Below, in pieces: positions 22,201 through 36,000 of a stretch of 64,000 bases of DNA. The notes beneath the pieces were generated by a model. It searched no databases and had not been told where the DNA came from. It saw nothing but the letters and a program-made list of their open reading frames with translations. The translations under genes were made by a program, and so were the position numbers. Origin of the DNA: Malurus cyaneus samueli (lineage: Eukaryota; Chordata; Aves; Passeriformes; Maluridae); the NCBI GenBank assembly GCA_009741485.1, contig CM019216.1:59254459-59318458 (forward strand), given 5' to 3'. The number at the start of each line of letters is the position of its first letter. Position 1 is the first letter of the stretch.

Positions 22201-25200
22201 TTTATAAATAGAACCATATGTATGGCCACCCTTTAAAATTTTGCCAGCTGCCTTAGATAACAAACTTAATCACAGTATTTATAAATTGTAAATAGTCCCT
22301 GTAGTAAGTTTGGAGTTATTTAAGAATCACTGCAACTAGGCAGAGATCCAAAGCATACTGATTTGTGTGGGATCCTTTCAACTGACTAGGAGAGTTTGCA
22401 CTGGACCTTATTAAATTAGGTCTTTTCCCAAGACAAAATCTGTAAGTTTCAAACATAGCTGCAAAAGCTTCTTTCCCTATCCTCTATGCCTGTATTTAAA
22501 ACCTGACCTCTACTGAAAATCACTGAGTGCACCATGTCAAAGTCAGTGGATATTTTAGGGCATTGTGAAGCCTTGTGAATGGGCAGGACAAGATCCCTGG
22601 TAACACCAGACACGGCACCAGGTGCACCTGCAGGTAGTGCAGAGCTTTGCCATTACTGAAGGTGATGGCATCACCACCAAATGTTACAGCAAGGTTCACA
22701 TGTGACAGCGTGTTCTGACAGGCAATCCCAGTGGGAGCCAAACTCTGCAGCTTTGTGTCACAATGAGCCAATTTATTACTCAATATCCAGAAGGAAAGTG
22801 AAAGACAGAACGGAGGAGCTGTGTATTTGCTATTTCTCATTCTCAGGGCCACAGAAGAGGAAGACACAGCCAGTAGCCCATGATGACAAAGGGTAATATT
22901 CTGGATATTCTGGGCAAAACTTACTCTGCTCACAGCTCACTGCAAAGTGAACTGTTGCAGTTCCCACAAAGTATATTTAATTTGGCCATACAGCCCGCTG
23001 ACCTTGCTACCAGTGAGAAAAACAACAGTGCTGTCAGTCATGCTTCAGGCAAGTAAAACAACTAACACATTCCCAGTTCCTCAATATGTCCCAGTATGGG
23101 CACAGACACACATACCCGCACACACTTCCACATAGCCTGAACCAGTACCATTAAAAGTTCACAAGTCAGTATGTAGTAAATATGGGTATATAAATATATT
23201 TATACACATGCATGCATATGTACATAAAAATTGTTGGATAGTTAACTGTGCTACTGTAAATATGGAAATACATATTCATTCCCTCTTTTTACCATTTACA
23301 CATAAAAATAATTAAAAAGTGAAAAAGTAAACACTGTTTATTTTTACTACCATATTCCTCCAGCCAATCTCACTGTCTCATCTTTTGCTTGTTCTTTTAA
23401 GCATCTGGGCTTAAATTAAAAAAAAAATCATAAATACTGGACTTATTTGGCCAGAAAAACGAAACGAAAAAAGCTCCTCAAAACATTTAAATCAGACATT
23501 GAAAGAGATGTGATATTTAAGTTTAACCCTCTCTATAGCAGTGCTTTACAGACTATTAATCTAATGACTGCTTGTGAGAGCCATTGGAGAGAGGGAAATC
23601 AACAGTGAAACTTTGGAGGGGTGTTGCTGGCTGAACTGCAGCTGCAGGGGATGCAACAGAAATTAACATGGAAAAATTCCCCCTTGGATGTCCCTTCTCA
23701 CCAAAAAGTGAAGTCATGGCGATAAAAAACCCCAGTTTCTGTAGAAGTCATGGAGAGAGCACACTTGGCTTTGTCTGAACACACCTCCCAGAAATGGCAT
23801 GGGTGGACCATATTTGAAGCCAGGTCAGTGCTACATTCCTTTAGAGAAACCATCTGCATAAGGTCAGAGGAAAACCTCTCCTGGACATGGGAAACACAAG
23901 CAATACCTGAGATTTCAGCAATTGCAGAAGACCAGGAGGAAGGCAGTAAAATTCTGATCTTTGCTAGATTTCTGTGCCAAATCTAACTTTTTTTTTTTTG
24001 TGAGGTTGGGTGTGTGTTAATTTTGGCCTTTAACTCCTCCATAAATCACCCAAGTAATATGTGAATTTGGGGCTTCAGATATTGCCTGATCATTTTATTT
24101 GACCTCAGTAAACCTCATTTTTCTCTTTCTCCTAATCCCAGAAAAGAGAATATCACATTCCCTGAGACTCTCGAGTACGTCTGAGTCAGAGAAAACACAA
24201 ATTTCAGTCCAACAGTCCTAACACCTTGGACCTGTGAAGATTTATATGAATTCAAAGTTTATTCCACACAGAAATCCCAAGTAGCACTGAAGGTGGAAAT
24301 TGCTTCTGTTGGAAAAATGCTGACATGCTTTGCATACTTCATACTCAGGCATACCAGTATCACACAAGTTTAATTCATGGTCACCTGGGGAAGGGGAGCA
24401 AATTGGGATTTACTGCTGGCTATGGGCTGTGCTTAAATTTTTGGCATTGGTGGTGATGGCCAGACATACAGTTTAGTAAGTTATCAGGTCTCTGCACTTC
24501 CTGAGCCCAAGAAAACCACAATAAAGGACAACTAATGATTTTTTTGGTGTTGCCAGTCAGCCAGAACCAGACTCCAACACACATGTAGGAGCAGTTACAC
24601 ATGCCCAGTTCCTTCCTAAGAGTCTGCTCTTTCAAGAGGCCTCCTAAGCTTTATGGATCTCATATTCCTGAGAAGAGCATTTCAGTCCTGAAAATTATTG
24701 CTCACTTACCTTGAATCTTTGCAGATTTAAAAAAAAAAATACAAGTCTGTTGTTCTAAAAGACACACTTTGAGAAACTTACATTGGTTATCTGACATCCT
24801 AGACACCCTATTTTGCACTGGGTGACATAACAAATGCTGTCACAACATCTGAGAATGACGGCAGCACAATAAGACATGCACAAAGCTGGATTTAGAGAAA
24901 GCAACACACTTCATGTCAGATCAGGGATCTAATGGCAAATCTTATGTTGGGTTGCTGGTCAAGCTGTTTCAGATGGCTTGCACAACTGATATAAAGCTAT
25001 TTATTTATATTTGTATCAATGGATAATTCATGGTAGGTCTCTTGAATAATTTATTTTAAGAGCTCTTTAATATTCTTTAGCATTTTATTTGCCTCCTATA
25101 ATGGTGTTTAGACATATTAATCATTCAGAATAAGATTACAGTAAATTCTAAAAATTCCTTATCTCCCACAACTTCAAAGCAAGACTCTGCTGAAAAAATA

Positions 25201-28083
25201 AAGGTGTCTGAATGCCAAAAAAAAAAAAAAAGCTTCCTCCTTAAATATTCACTTCCAGTATGATTTCTATGTCATTTGTACTCAGAACACAAGACTGTAA
25301 ACATTTTGGACTCCTTTCAACTCTGCTAAGGCCAATCCAGATGTGGAACGCAATATTTTTATTTTTTTACTTTCTGTTCACTCAACACCAGGCATTGCCA
25401 AAATCTGCCTCTTTCCTTGTGCAATCTTTTTCATTAGTACAGAGAAATATGTAAAATGTTTTCAGCTGAAACATGCAGAAAGAAAAGATAGCCAGTTTAT
25501 GTGAGAATAACTGATGAAACTATTTATTAAATATTGCCAGCAAGGCACCAAGAGTAATTACACCCAGTTGTCTTCCATTCCTCTTTGCAAAGATGACATT
25601 TTCTCATTCCTGTTTTCATTCCTCATGCTTTTGTCAGTCACTAGCAGTAAAAAAGACCAAGCATGATATTCTTTCCAAATTAAATTTTAAAAAAAAATAA
25701 AAGTAAACCTACATTTTGACTGAGGATTTGGTAATCTGGAATGAAGTCTAATTGATGACTTCTAGAGTGAACAAAATATCTATTAAGGAGTTTCCAGTTC
25801 AAAAAGACATTCTGCCTCAAATGTTTTCATTTCTCTCCCTAGATACCATTCTAAACATGAGGGAGAAATAAAGGAACAGAGGAGTAGAAGGGTGGAAGAA
25901 GTATTTTGGCATACTACAATGTATTTACATATAAGAAACTACAAGAAATAGCACCAGTTGAGACCAAAGGGCTTGAACTATGTCACTCCAGTGCAGAGAG
26001 AAGCCTGAAAAATAGAGAAGGAAATTTTATTTTCTCACAAAAAATATTTCAAGAAAGTAAGAAAAGCACACACTATAGTGGGGAATGTTTCAAAAGCCTT
26101 CTTTCAAATCTTCTTGGCAAATAAAGTTTTGTTTGATTTGGTTAAAAGCAGCGTGGCTTACGCCTTTAGAATTCAAATTTACATTCTAATAAAAGTGTGC
26201 TTATAAACTTGGATAACCACACTGCACAGTCCCATACACTGCACCCCTGAATCTAAGGGCTGCTACTGCCAGCATATGTATTTTGCCCAGATCTCTCCAT
26301 CTGCAATCAATTACTTTCCTTACTAGGACCAAAATTCACAGTCTTTTACAGCACACTCACAATTCTTAAACTGTAGTTCTGCTCTCCAAAAATTGCAATG
26401 TTTTTTATCATCCTTCCAATTCCTATCAAATACATTCACTCTAATTATGGCTTTTCCATCAATTTGCAAAGCTTTGCAAGACTATGCTGGACCCTAAGAA
26501 TGAAGCGGAGATACCTTCATTTCACCAAACCTCCTCAACAAAGGGAGCTGCAGACCAAGGTAACCCCTCATTTATACCTGTGCAGCCCCATTGGCTTCAA
26601 ATTATTCTTTCTGATATCCATATATAACTCAAATTCCAGGGCCTTATTACTGGTGCAGTTGATTGGAATGTATTAGAATTTTGACAATGCACAATGCACA
26701 TGAAGAAATAATTTCCTCTTTCTCCCTCACATCACACCAAAGGACAAGGTTTGTTGAATAAAAAAAAGCTGACACTTTCCAGACAATTTTTCACACTCTG
26801 CATGCAATTTAAAGAGCTACCTGATGTGCCTTATGATTTTGTTGGTCCTGTTGAAAGCAAAAAACAAAGTGCTGTTTTCCTTACTGCTGCATCCTATTTC
26901 ATCTGGAAAGCCCTGAGGGGTCCTGGAAAAAGTTGACTTTACTTTGCCAAATCAGACAGAGAATAGAGATTGATCTGGTCATTGCTAACTCTAATTCCTC
27001 CAGATTCAGTCCAAGTTCTTCAGAGTTATAGAAGGTTTCTTTAGTGCCAGAGCATAATACAGTGCCTTTCAAAACTCATATTGAGAATAGCGAGAGAAAG
27101 AGAAGAAAATTCTGATAATCTTCAAATAACTCCCTTTGCATCAATGAGAAATTTTTTCAGGCCTAGACTTCACCACGAGAACTTACAAATGTCTTTCTGT
27201 GTGAAGTTCCAGCTGAAGAGACTGAACATCTGAAAGCTTTATTTTCTCTGAGACACGTGGGTAGCAGAAAGTCTGCTGGTACTCAGAACTGATTTAATCA
27301 ATTTTCAGACAACAAAGAAAAACAGACCCAAAAAGATCACCCTGAAGAGATACCAGAACTTGTAACCAAAATAACACATCTGACAAGAATCAGTGGGCAG
27401 TGACATGAGCTATACTTGCCTAAGACTTCCTTCAGACTTTGACAAATCCCTGGGTGCTGGGCATATAAAGAAAGTCAACAAATTAACACTGGCATAAGAA
27501 AATAAGGAATCAGGCCCAGTACAGAGGAAGGCCCTGGCATTTTTACAACATTTACTACTAATCCTGTAGCATGTCTGATTCTAAGTGACAGCATGTGGCA
27601 TTATCATAAGTGTCAGTTGCATTATTGTTGCCACTTTTACCCCCTAATCTTGGGGAAAGCAGAGCTGTTAAGATGTTGGAAAAGAGATAGAATATTTTAT
27701 CCTGATGTTATGGACATACGATCACTTGTAGCACTCTGCTATCATGAAGGGGAAAAGAAGTGCTAAAGCTCCTGAGCTTCTCAGGGTTTGCTGGTTTAAC
27801 ATATTACCAGGTCGACAGGCAGAAGTGGCAGAATGGGAGAAGAAGTGCTGTTAGCCAAAGTTTTCATAGTGCACCCACTTCTCTCAAGGTGGGGTATGTG
27901 TGCACACATGGTAAATGGGGTAGGTGAAGGGGCTCACAAGAGCTTACACAATGTTGGAATGGCATATCAAGGATTTATTTGCATGTACTAAATTAGTTAT
28001 ATGAGTCATTCTAAAAACTCCTGATAAAACCTGACTGCCTTGCCATCTTGGACTGTACTACAGATAGCAGGATAGATTGATCT
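19241..28083. other. Unclassified non-coding stretch
   Basis: There is no supported gene over nearly 9 kb. Open frames reach 137 codons (22520-22933, minus) but lack domains and are overlapped by frames on the other strand. Minor features are an imperfect 22-base-period repeat of gattggaatca (20202 and 20224), an alternating purine-pyrimidine tract (23201-23226) and an A15 run (25217-25231). Confidence 0.6.
23201..23226. repeat. 26-base alternating purine-pyrimidine tract
   Basis: Every base from 23201 to 23226 alternates pyrimidine and purine. The tract is mainly TA and CA steps with two TGCA steps and includes the palindrome catgcatg. Such tracts can favour left-handed Z-DNA under supercoiling, although the TA steps make this weak. 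Confidence 0.8.
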
Positions 28084-28084
28084 A

Positions 28085-28136
<52 letters not shown>

Positions 28137-28139
28137 AAA
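28084..28139 (+). repeat. (AAAG)13 tetranucleotide microsatellite
   Basis: Thirteen uninterrupted AAAG units (28084-28135) are followed by four further A bases. Perfect repeats of this length are normally polymorphic. The minus-strand open frame crossing it encodes a repeated FFLS tetrapeptide and is an artefact of the repeat. Confidence 0.98.
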
Positions 28140-31100
28140 CAATTGTGGCTAGTAGAACAGTGTGACAAACATCTGAAATGGACCGAGATGCCTGACAGTG
28201 CTGATGAAACCTTTTAGCCAGACCAGCCATACCGAGAGCAGAACACACCGAATTAGTGACACTTCCAGCATTTTACCCAATGCCATTGTTCACTGCAGCA
28301 TTTGAGCTCCAAGTTGCTTTCTGGGACCAGCATTAAGGAAAACATACCTATCACCCCTTCACAGATTAAATAGGAAAAAAAAAATGTGGGAGTGAAATAC
28401 TCGTAACCTTTTATTTCTTTTAGTAAGAAAGGCCTTTTCTCATTCTCATGGGCTTACATTCCAGGAAAAAGGGCTTTAGCATTGGAAGTATAATGCCAGT
28501 AGCACAAAGTCTTTAAAGAGAATAGCATTAGCCAGCTTCAGGAATTTTAAACATTAGTTGATCTTAAAATTAATCTAAGCAAATATAGGACTTGTAAAGC
28601 TAGTAAGAATATGCTCTTGACTGAGACTCTTTGGGATATCACAGGCATTGGTTGTAAATTAACATTTTTTACATTTACCAAACATCCTGTTAAGGCTCCT
28701 TAAGATTAGGCAGTTCATGTTACAATCAACTTTGTTTTAAAAAAATAAAATCTTTGTTTGAACACCAACCTTTGCCCTGAGGCACATCTGCTGAGGAAGA
28801 GACAAAAACAGGTTACATCATCTTGTTAGTTTAAGATGAGGCCCTCAAAATATATATTGAAAACAGAATCTTAAGAAATCACATATTTTATTTTTATTAT
28901 TCCAGGAATACTGAGTTGGCAAGCTTGTCCTTGAACTTACAGTGCCAAAATTAATACAATTATGCACAAAAGTTTTGTTTTATAGAAAATACAGTTTATA
29001 TTTTCAAAATATTAATACTTGGCAGAAGTTCTTTCACCATGGAAGAATTTCAACTTGCCTTACAAATGACCAAACTTACGGAATAGGAAATAACACAAAC
29101 TAAATAGGAATGGCCTCTGTCTGAAGTATCTACTAAGTGAATATGAAAAAAAATGGAAGGTTGCTCTCTCACTTTAACCAAGAAGACACAGAATTGGAAA
29201 GGCAGACCCAGCTCTCAGGGACGCTTCAGTAATGGAACCACTGTTAGCACATTGTTGAATGCTTGGGTTCAGATAAATGTCCCAACACCTCACAGAAGTG
29301 ATGTGCTCATTGCCACACCCACGCTCTCACTTCTGCCCTTCCAGCTCTACACAGCCATGGCATGGATCTCCCCACACAAAAGGAGTCGTGGAGGCTGCAG
29401 AGCACCTTTGCCCAACACCCTCACAGCTTCCAGAAACACCTCCAGCACAATCACTAGTGATCAAGAGCTGATGGGATCAAACTCTGGTGAAAGTGAGGCT
29501 TCACCTCCTTGCTAGCCACGGCAAGGGACACAAAGGTGCATCTCTCAAGGTTTTTGCCCTGCTGAATCCTCTTCCTTGTCCCTCCAGCTGGGAGTGCATG
29601 GATGGACTGCTTCATCTGTCACCTGAGCTTGGGAAGCCTGAGCCTAAGGAGATCAGTGAGCAAGATGAAAGGGAAAGCATGGTCACTCATCTTGAAAGAA
29701 CTCATTTCCCTTCTCAAATGCATCTTCCTCAGTTCATCCATCTTCCTGCCACCTCCCATTTTGAAGTGAGGTGCCTTTCTTTCCTTTTCCCTCTCCCTAT
29801 CACAGTCAAATTGTCGGGCTCTTTCATTCCCCCTTTTCAAGCATAACATAGCACTATGGACAGGCAATATTTCTTCAAGGGTGTAAAACACGCTTCGTTG
29901 TGCTGCTGAGATAGAAACAGCCCTCCCAGAGCACCTCCAGAGAGGTGGGACACTTGCCTCTCGTACAGATTTTAGCTTTGGAGGAAGCTTACAGGAGATA
30001 GGAAAACAACTGCAGATGACATTTCTAATATCGAAGACTTCTTTAGACCTGACTGATGCAAGTTATTCTGTATCATTCTGATGACCCCGGTATTGTCTTG
30101 AAAAGAGAAAGAGCCCATTATGCTTTATTCACCACTTCTTAGGATTTAACACAGAAAATAGTCCAGGAAGTGTATCTCTGCATCCTCAGGCACCCACAGA
30201 CAACTGTCAGCACCCACTTGCTCCAGTTTGTGAAAATTCATGATTTTCATGCCTTTTTTATTTCCATGAAACCTTCACCATTTTCAGCTGTCCAAATATC
30301 ATTGTTTCAATAAAATACTGGCATTGCAATGTTACACAAGAGCCTTTTAAAACAAATGAATTTTAAAGTGTTACCCAAAGGGCATTTTGTCTCATTCAAA
30401 TGGAATAATAACAAAATTAATCCCAGGAGGAAAAATACATCTCAGACAAGAGCTTTTACAGTGAATTTAATTTTTATATGTCCAGTTGACACCCAGTCTT
30501 CAGTGAATTGAGTGAAAACGGATTCCTCAGAATAGATTCACTTTTCTCATAATTAGATGGAGAAATTTCTGTGTCGTGTTAAATAATTGCCAAGTAATGA
30601 TAGTTAAACATGTAGTCGTGATCGTTGTACATGCCGTAGAGCTTAAGATCCGAAAAATTCACAAAACAAAAGCTTCAGAATTAGATGGAATAAGTTAATC
30701 AGATAAATCAAAACGACTGGAAAATAAGACAGCCAAAATTGTTTGGCTTCTAACCGCAGTATTGGTCGAGGTGGCTCCTTGGTGTTCATCCAGAGAAGCA
30801 GGGAGTGGTGAGGTTCACAGCCCAGATCTCTTGGCTGTCTGGTTGGTGTCCGTCTAGAGCTCCAGTGAACAGTGCAGTGTGCACTCAGAGTGAAGGGCTT
30901 TTCAAAGCTTGCTGTGCTGCCTTATAAACCAATAATCCTGATGGAAAATTAAATATATCTGTGAGTACATTGCTGGGAGAGCAATCCAAAGGAAATGAAG
31001 ATCTTATGAAAACACCTTTGTTTTTTCCAAGAATCTTCAGATTGAGGTTTTCCATGAGAGTTAGGTGCTTGAAAGCACTCATTTGCAAACCCTGACAGAA

Positions 31101-32998
31101 CCTCCAAAGTATCTTCCTTCAGCTTTAGGGTCACATTCTCTGTGAAACTCTGGCCCTCAATCACAGAGGTCAAACAGTGAAGCATCAAGTAGCTTGTCCA
31201 CATTACTTAGCTACTTCTTCTGGAATAAGCACTTCATGAAAATGTCATTTTGCAAGATTGCCAGAAGGTTGCATTCTCTTACCCTTGGAATGCTCTGTCC
31301 AGGATTTCACTCAAACCAGATGCTCCTTCAATCACATTTATTTTTATTTTGCGCTGTATCACATGCTGCAAAACAGAAATCAGAAGCCTGAAAACTTGAG
31401 AAAAAGGGCTGCTAAATGAGGTGGTATTAAAATAAGGAACTGCCTCCCCTCAAAAGTGCTCCAAATTAATCAAGGGATAATTTAAGTAAAGGTGAGCATG
31501 GTATTCAGCATTATCTCACTTCTGGTCCTGCTTGATACTGATGGAAGCTGGTTGTTATGTGATGCCTGTTTAACGACCCATGAGAAGTGAATCCATTGCC
31601 TAAGACCATTTTTTACAGCGTTTTTGTAGGTGTCTCATGGCTAAGACAATAGCCACGACATAATACCCTGGTTAGCAGCACATCTACACAGCCAGCTGAC
31701 TGAATCATTGCTCAAAAAAACTCTAACTGGCCTTAATTAAGAAGCAGAATAAATCAGGCTTTGTGGAAGTCAATTCCATAATGGCTAGGTATTTTTCAGC
31801 ATTAAGTGAGGTTATATTAAGCTGCAACCTGCAGTACAGATAAAGTAATAAAAATGCTGGCAAAATGAGGCCACAAAAAACTGAACCACCTGCATATCCT
31901 CAGAGCCAATCCTCTCCAAGTAGGGCTCGAACAACAGTAGGAAACCAAGTATAAAAGTTGCTGGAGCTTTCCCTCTGGTAGCTTTCCAGGGATATTTCAC
32001 TCACACAGAGAGACCCTGTGCAAGGGTTTCATTTAGCTCTAGACCCTTTTGCCTGAAATGAGAATATATCAGTGCCCTGCACTCTGTTAGGCACTCTTGT
32101 CTTACAGCAACTCTCTTGTAAGTCAGTAGTTTCTTGGTCTGATTCTTCAAAACTGTCATAGAGGTGCTCATAACACTCAGTTGATGCTGCTTCACCACTA
32201 GACAAACCTGCCACCTAAATAAGTTTATGGTGCCAGGCATCTCATGTTCAGCAAGGTACAAGTGTTCCAGACACTCCTTTGGCTTCCTGTGAAATGGAGC
32301 AGCTTGGCACTGCTTGGAGTTTCGGCAAGTGGTGCAATTTTCAACTCATTTCATCTGGAGCTTACATGGTGCTGGACGGTCAGGCTGTGAGCCTGGGAAG
32401 CAGGAAGGGAGCTTGTTTGCTCAGCCTGAATCTCTAGGGTACACTCACTGCTGTTCTAATGTAAATGTTTATGAGGGATGCAATAAAATATTAAACTAAA
32501 TGAATAATTGATATTTACTTTATAGTAATTCAGAACCTTGCTTGTTTGAATAAAATCCATTATTTACAATATTCTACTTAACTAGGAGTGATTTCTCTTT
32601 GTTCATGCTACTTACTAATTACTTGTTCCATCTGACACATTTTCCAGAGCCATATTGAGATGGTTATTGGATGTCAGTGTTTAAGGGCTTAGTATCCATT
32701 TTCCAGTTACTCTCTAACATGAAAAGAAGAGCTTCATAAACATATTTCTTGCACAGTAGATGATCTTTATCTTTAATAGATCTTTGACATACACAATCAT
32801 TATCAAGATGTAGGTATATTAATTAAAGCTGAATGATGGGAAAAGATCCTCAAAGTGCTTTATCTAGCACACAGCTTGAATTCAATATACTAGATTTGTG
32901 CTTATAATATGCCTTATGCACAAATATTGAAATGACAATTTCATCTAAAAAGTCTCCGAATCTTAGAAACTGCATACACAAAGTGCATCCTCCAGAAA
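28140..32998. other. Unclassified non-coding stretch
   Basis: No gene is supported. The locally GC-richer patch at 29150-29850 holds two overlapping open frames of about 120 codons (29153-29515 and 29487-29846), with one of 90 codons on the opposite strand. None has a domain, a convincing splice context or a repeat match. Several AT-rich segments around 30330-30640 look like conserved non-coding sequence by texture only. Confidence 0.55.
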
Positions 32999-33018
32999 NN
33001 NNNNNNNNNNNNNNNNNN
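32999..33018. other. Assembly gap (20 N)
   Basis: Twenty consecutive N bases are present. Such a short fixed block is usually a placeholder of unknown true size. Sequence on both sides is ordinary AT-rich DNA with no sign of a repeat boundary. Confidence 0.99.
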
Positions 33019-36000
33019 CAAAAATTCATTTGTTAAAAGGCTTCAGTCATCTAATTAAGGAACAGGAACTAAACCTCATCCTTAATGCAAGCCCTGAAAA
33101 GTGAGTAGTTAAAATTTACAGTCTACAAACAGCACATAGCTTGACAATTATTCCTCCAAAACACCCACAGAAAATTTACAAATTCCAAATACAGGTATGC
33201 AAACAATTCACTTTTGTTCCAATTAATTATGTAATCAGTTCAATTAGTACAGTCCAATCTCACACATCAATTCATGTTACATATCAACAACCCTCTAACA
33301 TGCCACTGAGCCCAGTGCCCACTCATGTTCTGTACACACTTAGGTAATCATGGAATGTGCAATGAAGGAATATCTTTTCCCTGCTAAAAACAAGTGTTCA
33401 CCACACAGCAACTTTCATGACCTTTCTTTTATCACTGCAATGTGAAAAACACCCAGAAAAGAAGAGGAAGAACACTGTATGTGGGTTGCTGCCAGAAACC
33501 CCACCATCCAATTACACCAGGAATCTGCAGGACTAAAGAATGTTATAATACTGTTATAATAAACATGACATAACTCAGACAAACTGCTTTTCACAAATTA
33601 AGTGCCAAGTGTCTCCTCCTTGAGACATAATCAATGCAATTGTGGAGTGGTTGAAAGGCAGGCTGCATGCATTTAGCCTCTTGAAGAACAGCTTTGAAGA
33701 AGGGTTCCCAATAATCATGTGGGTATCCTGCTTGCTAATTCTTTTTGATAGATTAAAAACTAAGTGAATGTTTATGCTGGCAAAATATCAGTCACCTTCT
33801 CTGACAGATGCTTTACAGGTAAGGAAGAGGAGACTTCTATGAATTTTCTAGTGTTATGCCAGTAAAATCAGTCTGGAAATATAAAATGCCAGGTTGCAAT
33901 TTATGAAGTTTCTTCACCTCTGAATGAACTCTGAAATTTTGCAAGGAGTTACTGGAGAGTTGACATGCTCATGAAACAGTGGACTGAACTTCTGGGAAAA
34001 AAAGTCACTGATTATTTCAGAGATCACCTAAAAGAGGGACCTCAAACTAGAATCCAGTTTCCCTTTAAGCAAAAATCCTTGCAAATGTATCATCATTGAA
34101 GAAATTTTTGATTCCACTATTGACTTTTCAATTTTCAAACTGCTATTTTTGGTGGTTAGTCTAGGCTACATCTACATGAATTGTTTTTTTTTCTTGTGTT
34201 CTATCTTTTAATATATGGAATTTTAATAGATATGTTATATGCAATTACGTTTAGGTTTTGCCTACAATTTTGCAAAAGAAAATTTCTATTACTAAGAGTT
34301 ACACCCGTTTTACCTGCAGAGGTTTTAACACACAATGCTCCTACTTAATTATTATTGTGTTATCCTTAACACACATGTGGTAAAATTTCATCAAATTCAG
34401 CAAGGCAACACTGTTGAATAAAAAAAAACCACCTTAATTTGTTAAAAAAAAACACCTTAATTCCAATCCTTTATTCTAATCCTGTGCCATTTTCAATGCA
34501 TATACAGAAGCCTTAGGGTAAGATGGATAAGGCTTTAGGATATAGTCTTTTGCAATCCATTGAAAAAATAGAACTTTTAAAGCATGAATCATCTCCCAGA
34601 GTAAGCATCCACGCAAGCCAAGTGAATTGCCTTCTGGGAATATCTCTTTTTCTCCACAAATTTCAGGAGAGTCAGGGTGTCTGCATTGCAAAACTCTGTA
34701 ATGAATACTACTGACTGGATTTCATTTTTAATTTAAAAGAAAGCAAAAGTCTGCAAGAAAAATGTGCATCCATGTATTATGAGCTTCTGTCTAGCAGTTT
34801 AACATAAACAGGAAATTAAGATGGACAATCTAAGACATGATGAGAAAAAAATCAAAAAACAGATAGAAAGAATTACAGTGCCTTGAATATTTTAATATGT
34901 TCAATAATGTGGCTTCTTCAGGAGACCACAGCATCTAAACCAAGCAGCTTCACACATTTTGTTCATACCTGCATTTGAACTTCAGCAAAGTAAGAAAAAA
35001 AATATTTCAGATTAAATACAACCTTACCAAAGCCTTTCACACAGGAAGCACATTTCTCCCTGAGCAGTGGCAGGAACAACATGTGATGAACTGACCCTAA
35101 CCCCCAGTTCCCAACCCTCTGTGCTGCTGAGGGGAAACTGGAAGGAGTTTTTACTTTTAATTTTCCTGCTCTAATTTTGTTATCAATAAATTCAATCAAT
35201 ATCCCCAAGTTGAGTGTCTTTTACCCAAGATGCTATTCAGTGAGTGAGCTCTCTCGGATCTTATTGCAACCCATGAATCCCTCATTATATTTTCTCCCTG
35301 CTGTCCTTTGGGGAGTGATAGAGCAGTTTTGGTGGGTGCCTGGAGTCAGTCAGAGTCAGCACCCCACAAGTGGCCTAATCACCGATTAAATTAGAGTAAT
35401 TACTTGAAGTAAAGTATTCCAGCCATCAGAGTTCCCATATCAATGCAGGCCTAGGAATGAGGAAAGAGATAATCCTTCACTCTTTTTCAAGCAGTACATA
35501 TGTCCATCCAGGAAGCAACACAAAGGGAGGCCATAAGCCTGAGAACACATAGGAACATTTCTTTCTAGAAACATTAAAAGTTTTCCACCTACCAAATATA
35601 AGAGACAGCAGCTACACTATGCAATGTACTTTTCAAGTCGAAGTGCCTGAAGCTTCTCTATGTCTGTTTTCAGACCCATTAGATCAAGGTCCAATTGATT
35701 TTGGTTGCTCCTTTAAATCCTTGACTTCTTAAATGTCCAAGTATTGTCTTTTTACGGCTGCATTTTGTAGTCCAGTATCCTTCAGGGAGGCTTGACATGG
35801 ATTGCTCCAGCCTGCAGTTAAAAGGGGCAGCAGTACCATGGATTGTGTGACCCTGCTATCTTCAAAAAGCACCTTTCCTCAAACTGTAAACAAGAGCTTG
35901 CTGAGGATTTATTAGTGCATGTGCAGAGTAAACAAAAGCCTATAAGGATCGTGTCAGATTACACTACCTGTGAGTGGCGCTTTGCGAGGCTCTCTGAAGG

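Noticed and set aside
22520..22933. 137-codon minus-strand open frame
   Set aside because: No recognisable motif or transmembrane pattern is present, a 71-codon frame runs on the other strand, and the codon composition is not protein-like. Treated as chance.
28006..28248. Minus-strand frame with repeated FFLS units
   Set aside because: The repeats are simply the reverse translation of the AAAG microsatellite.
29153..29846. Two overlapping plus-strand frames of about 120 codons in a GC-richer patch
   Set aside because: They lie in different frames, have no domain, and no splice signals join them to other coding sequence. A long 3' untranslated or repeat segment is as likely as an exon.
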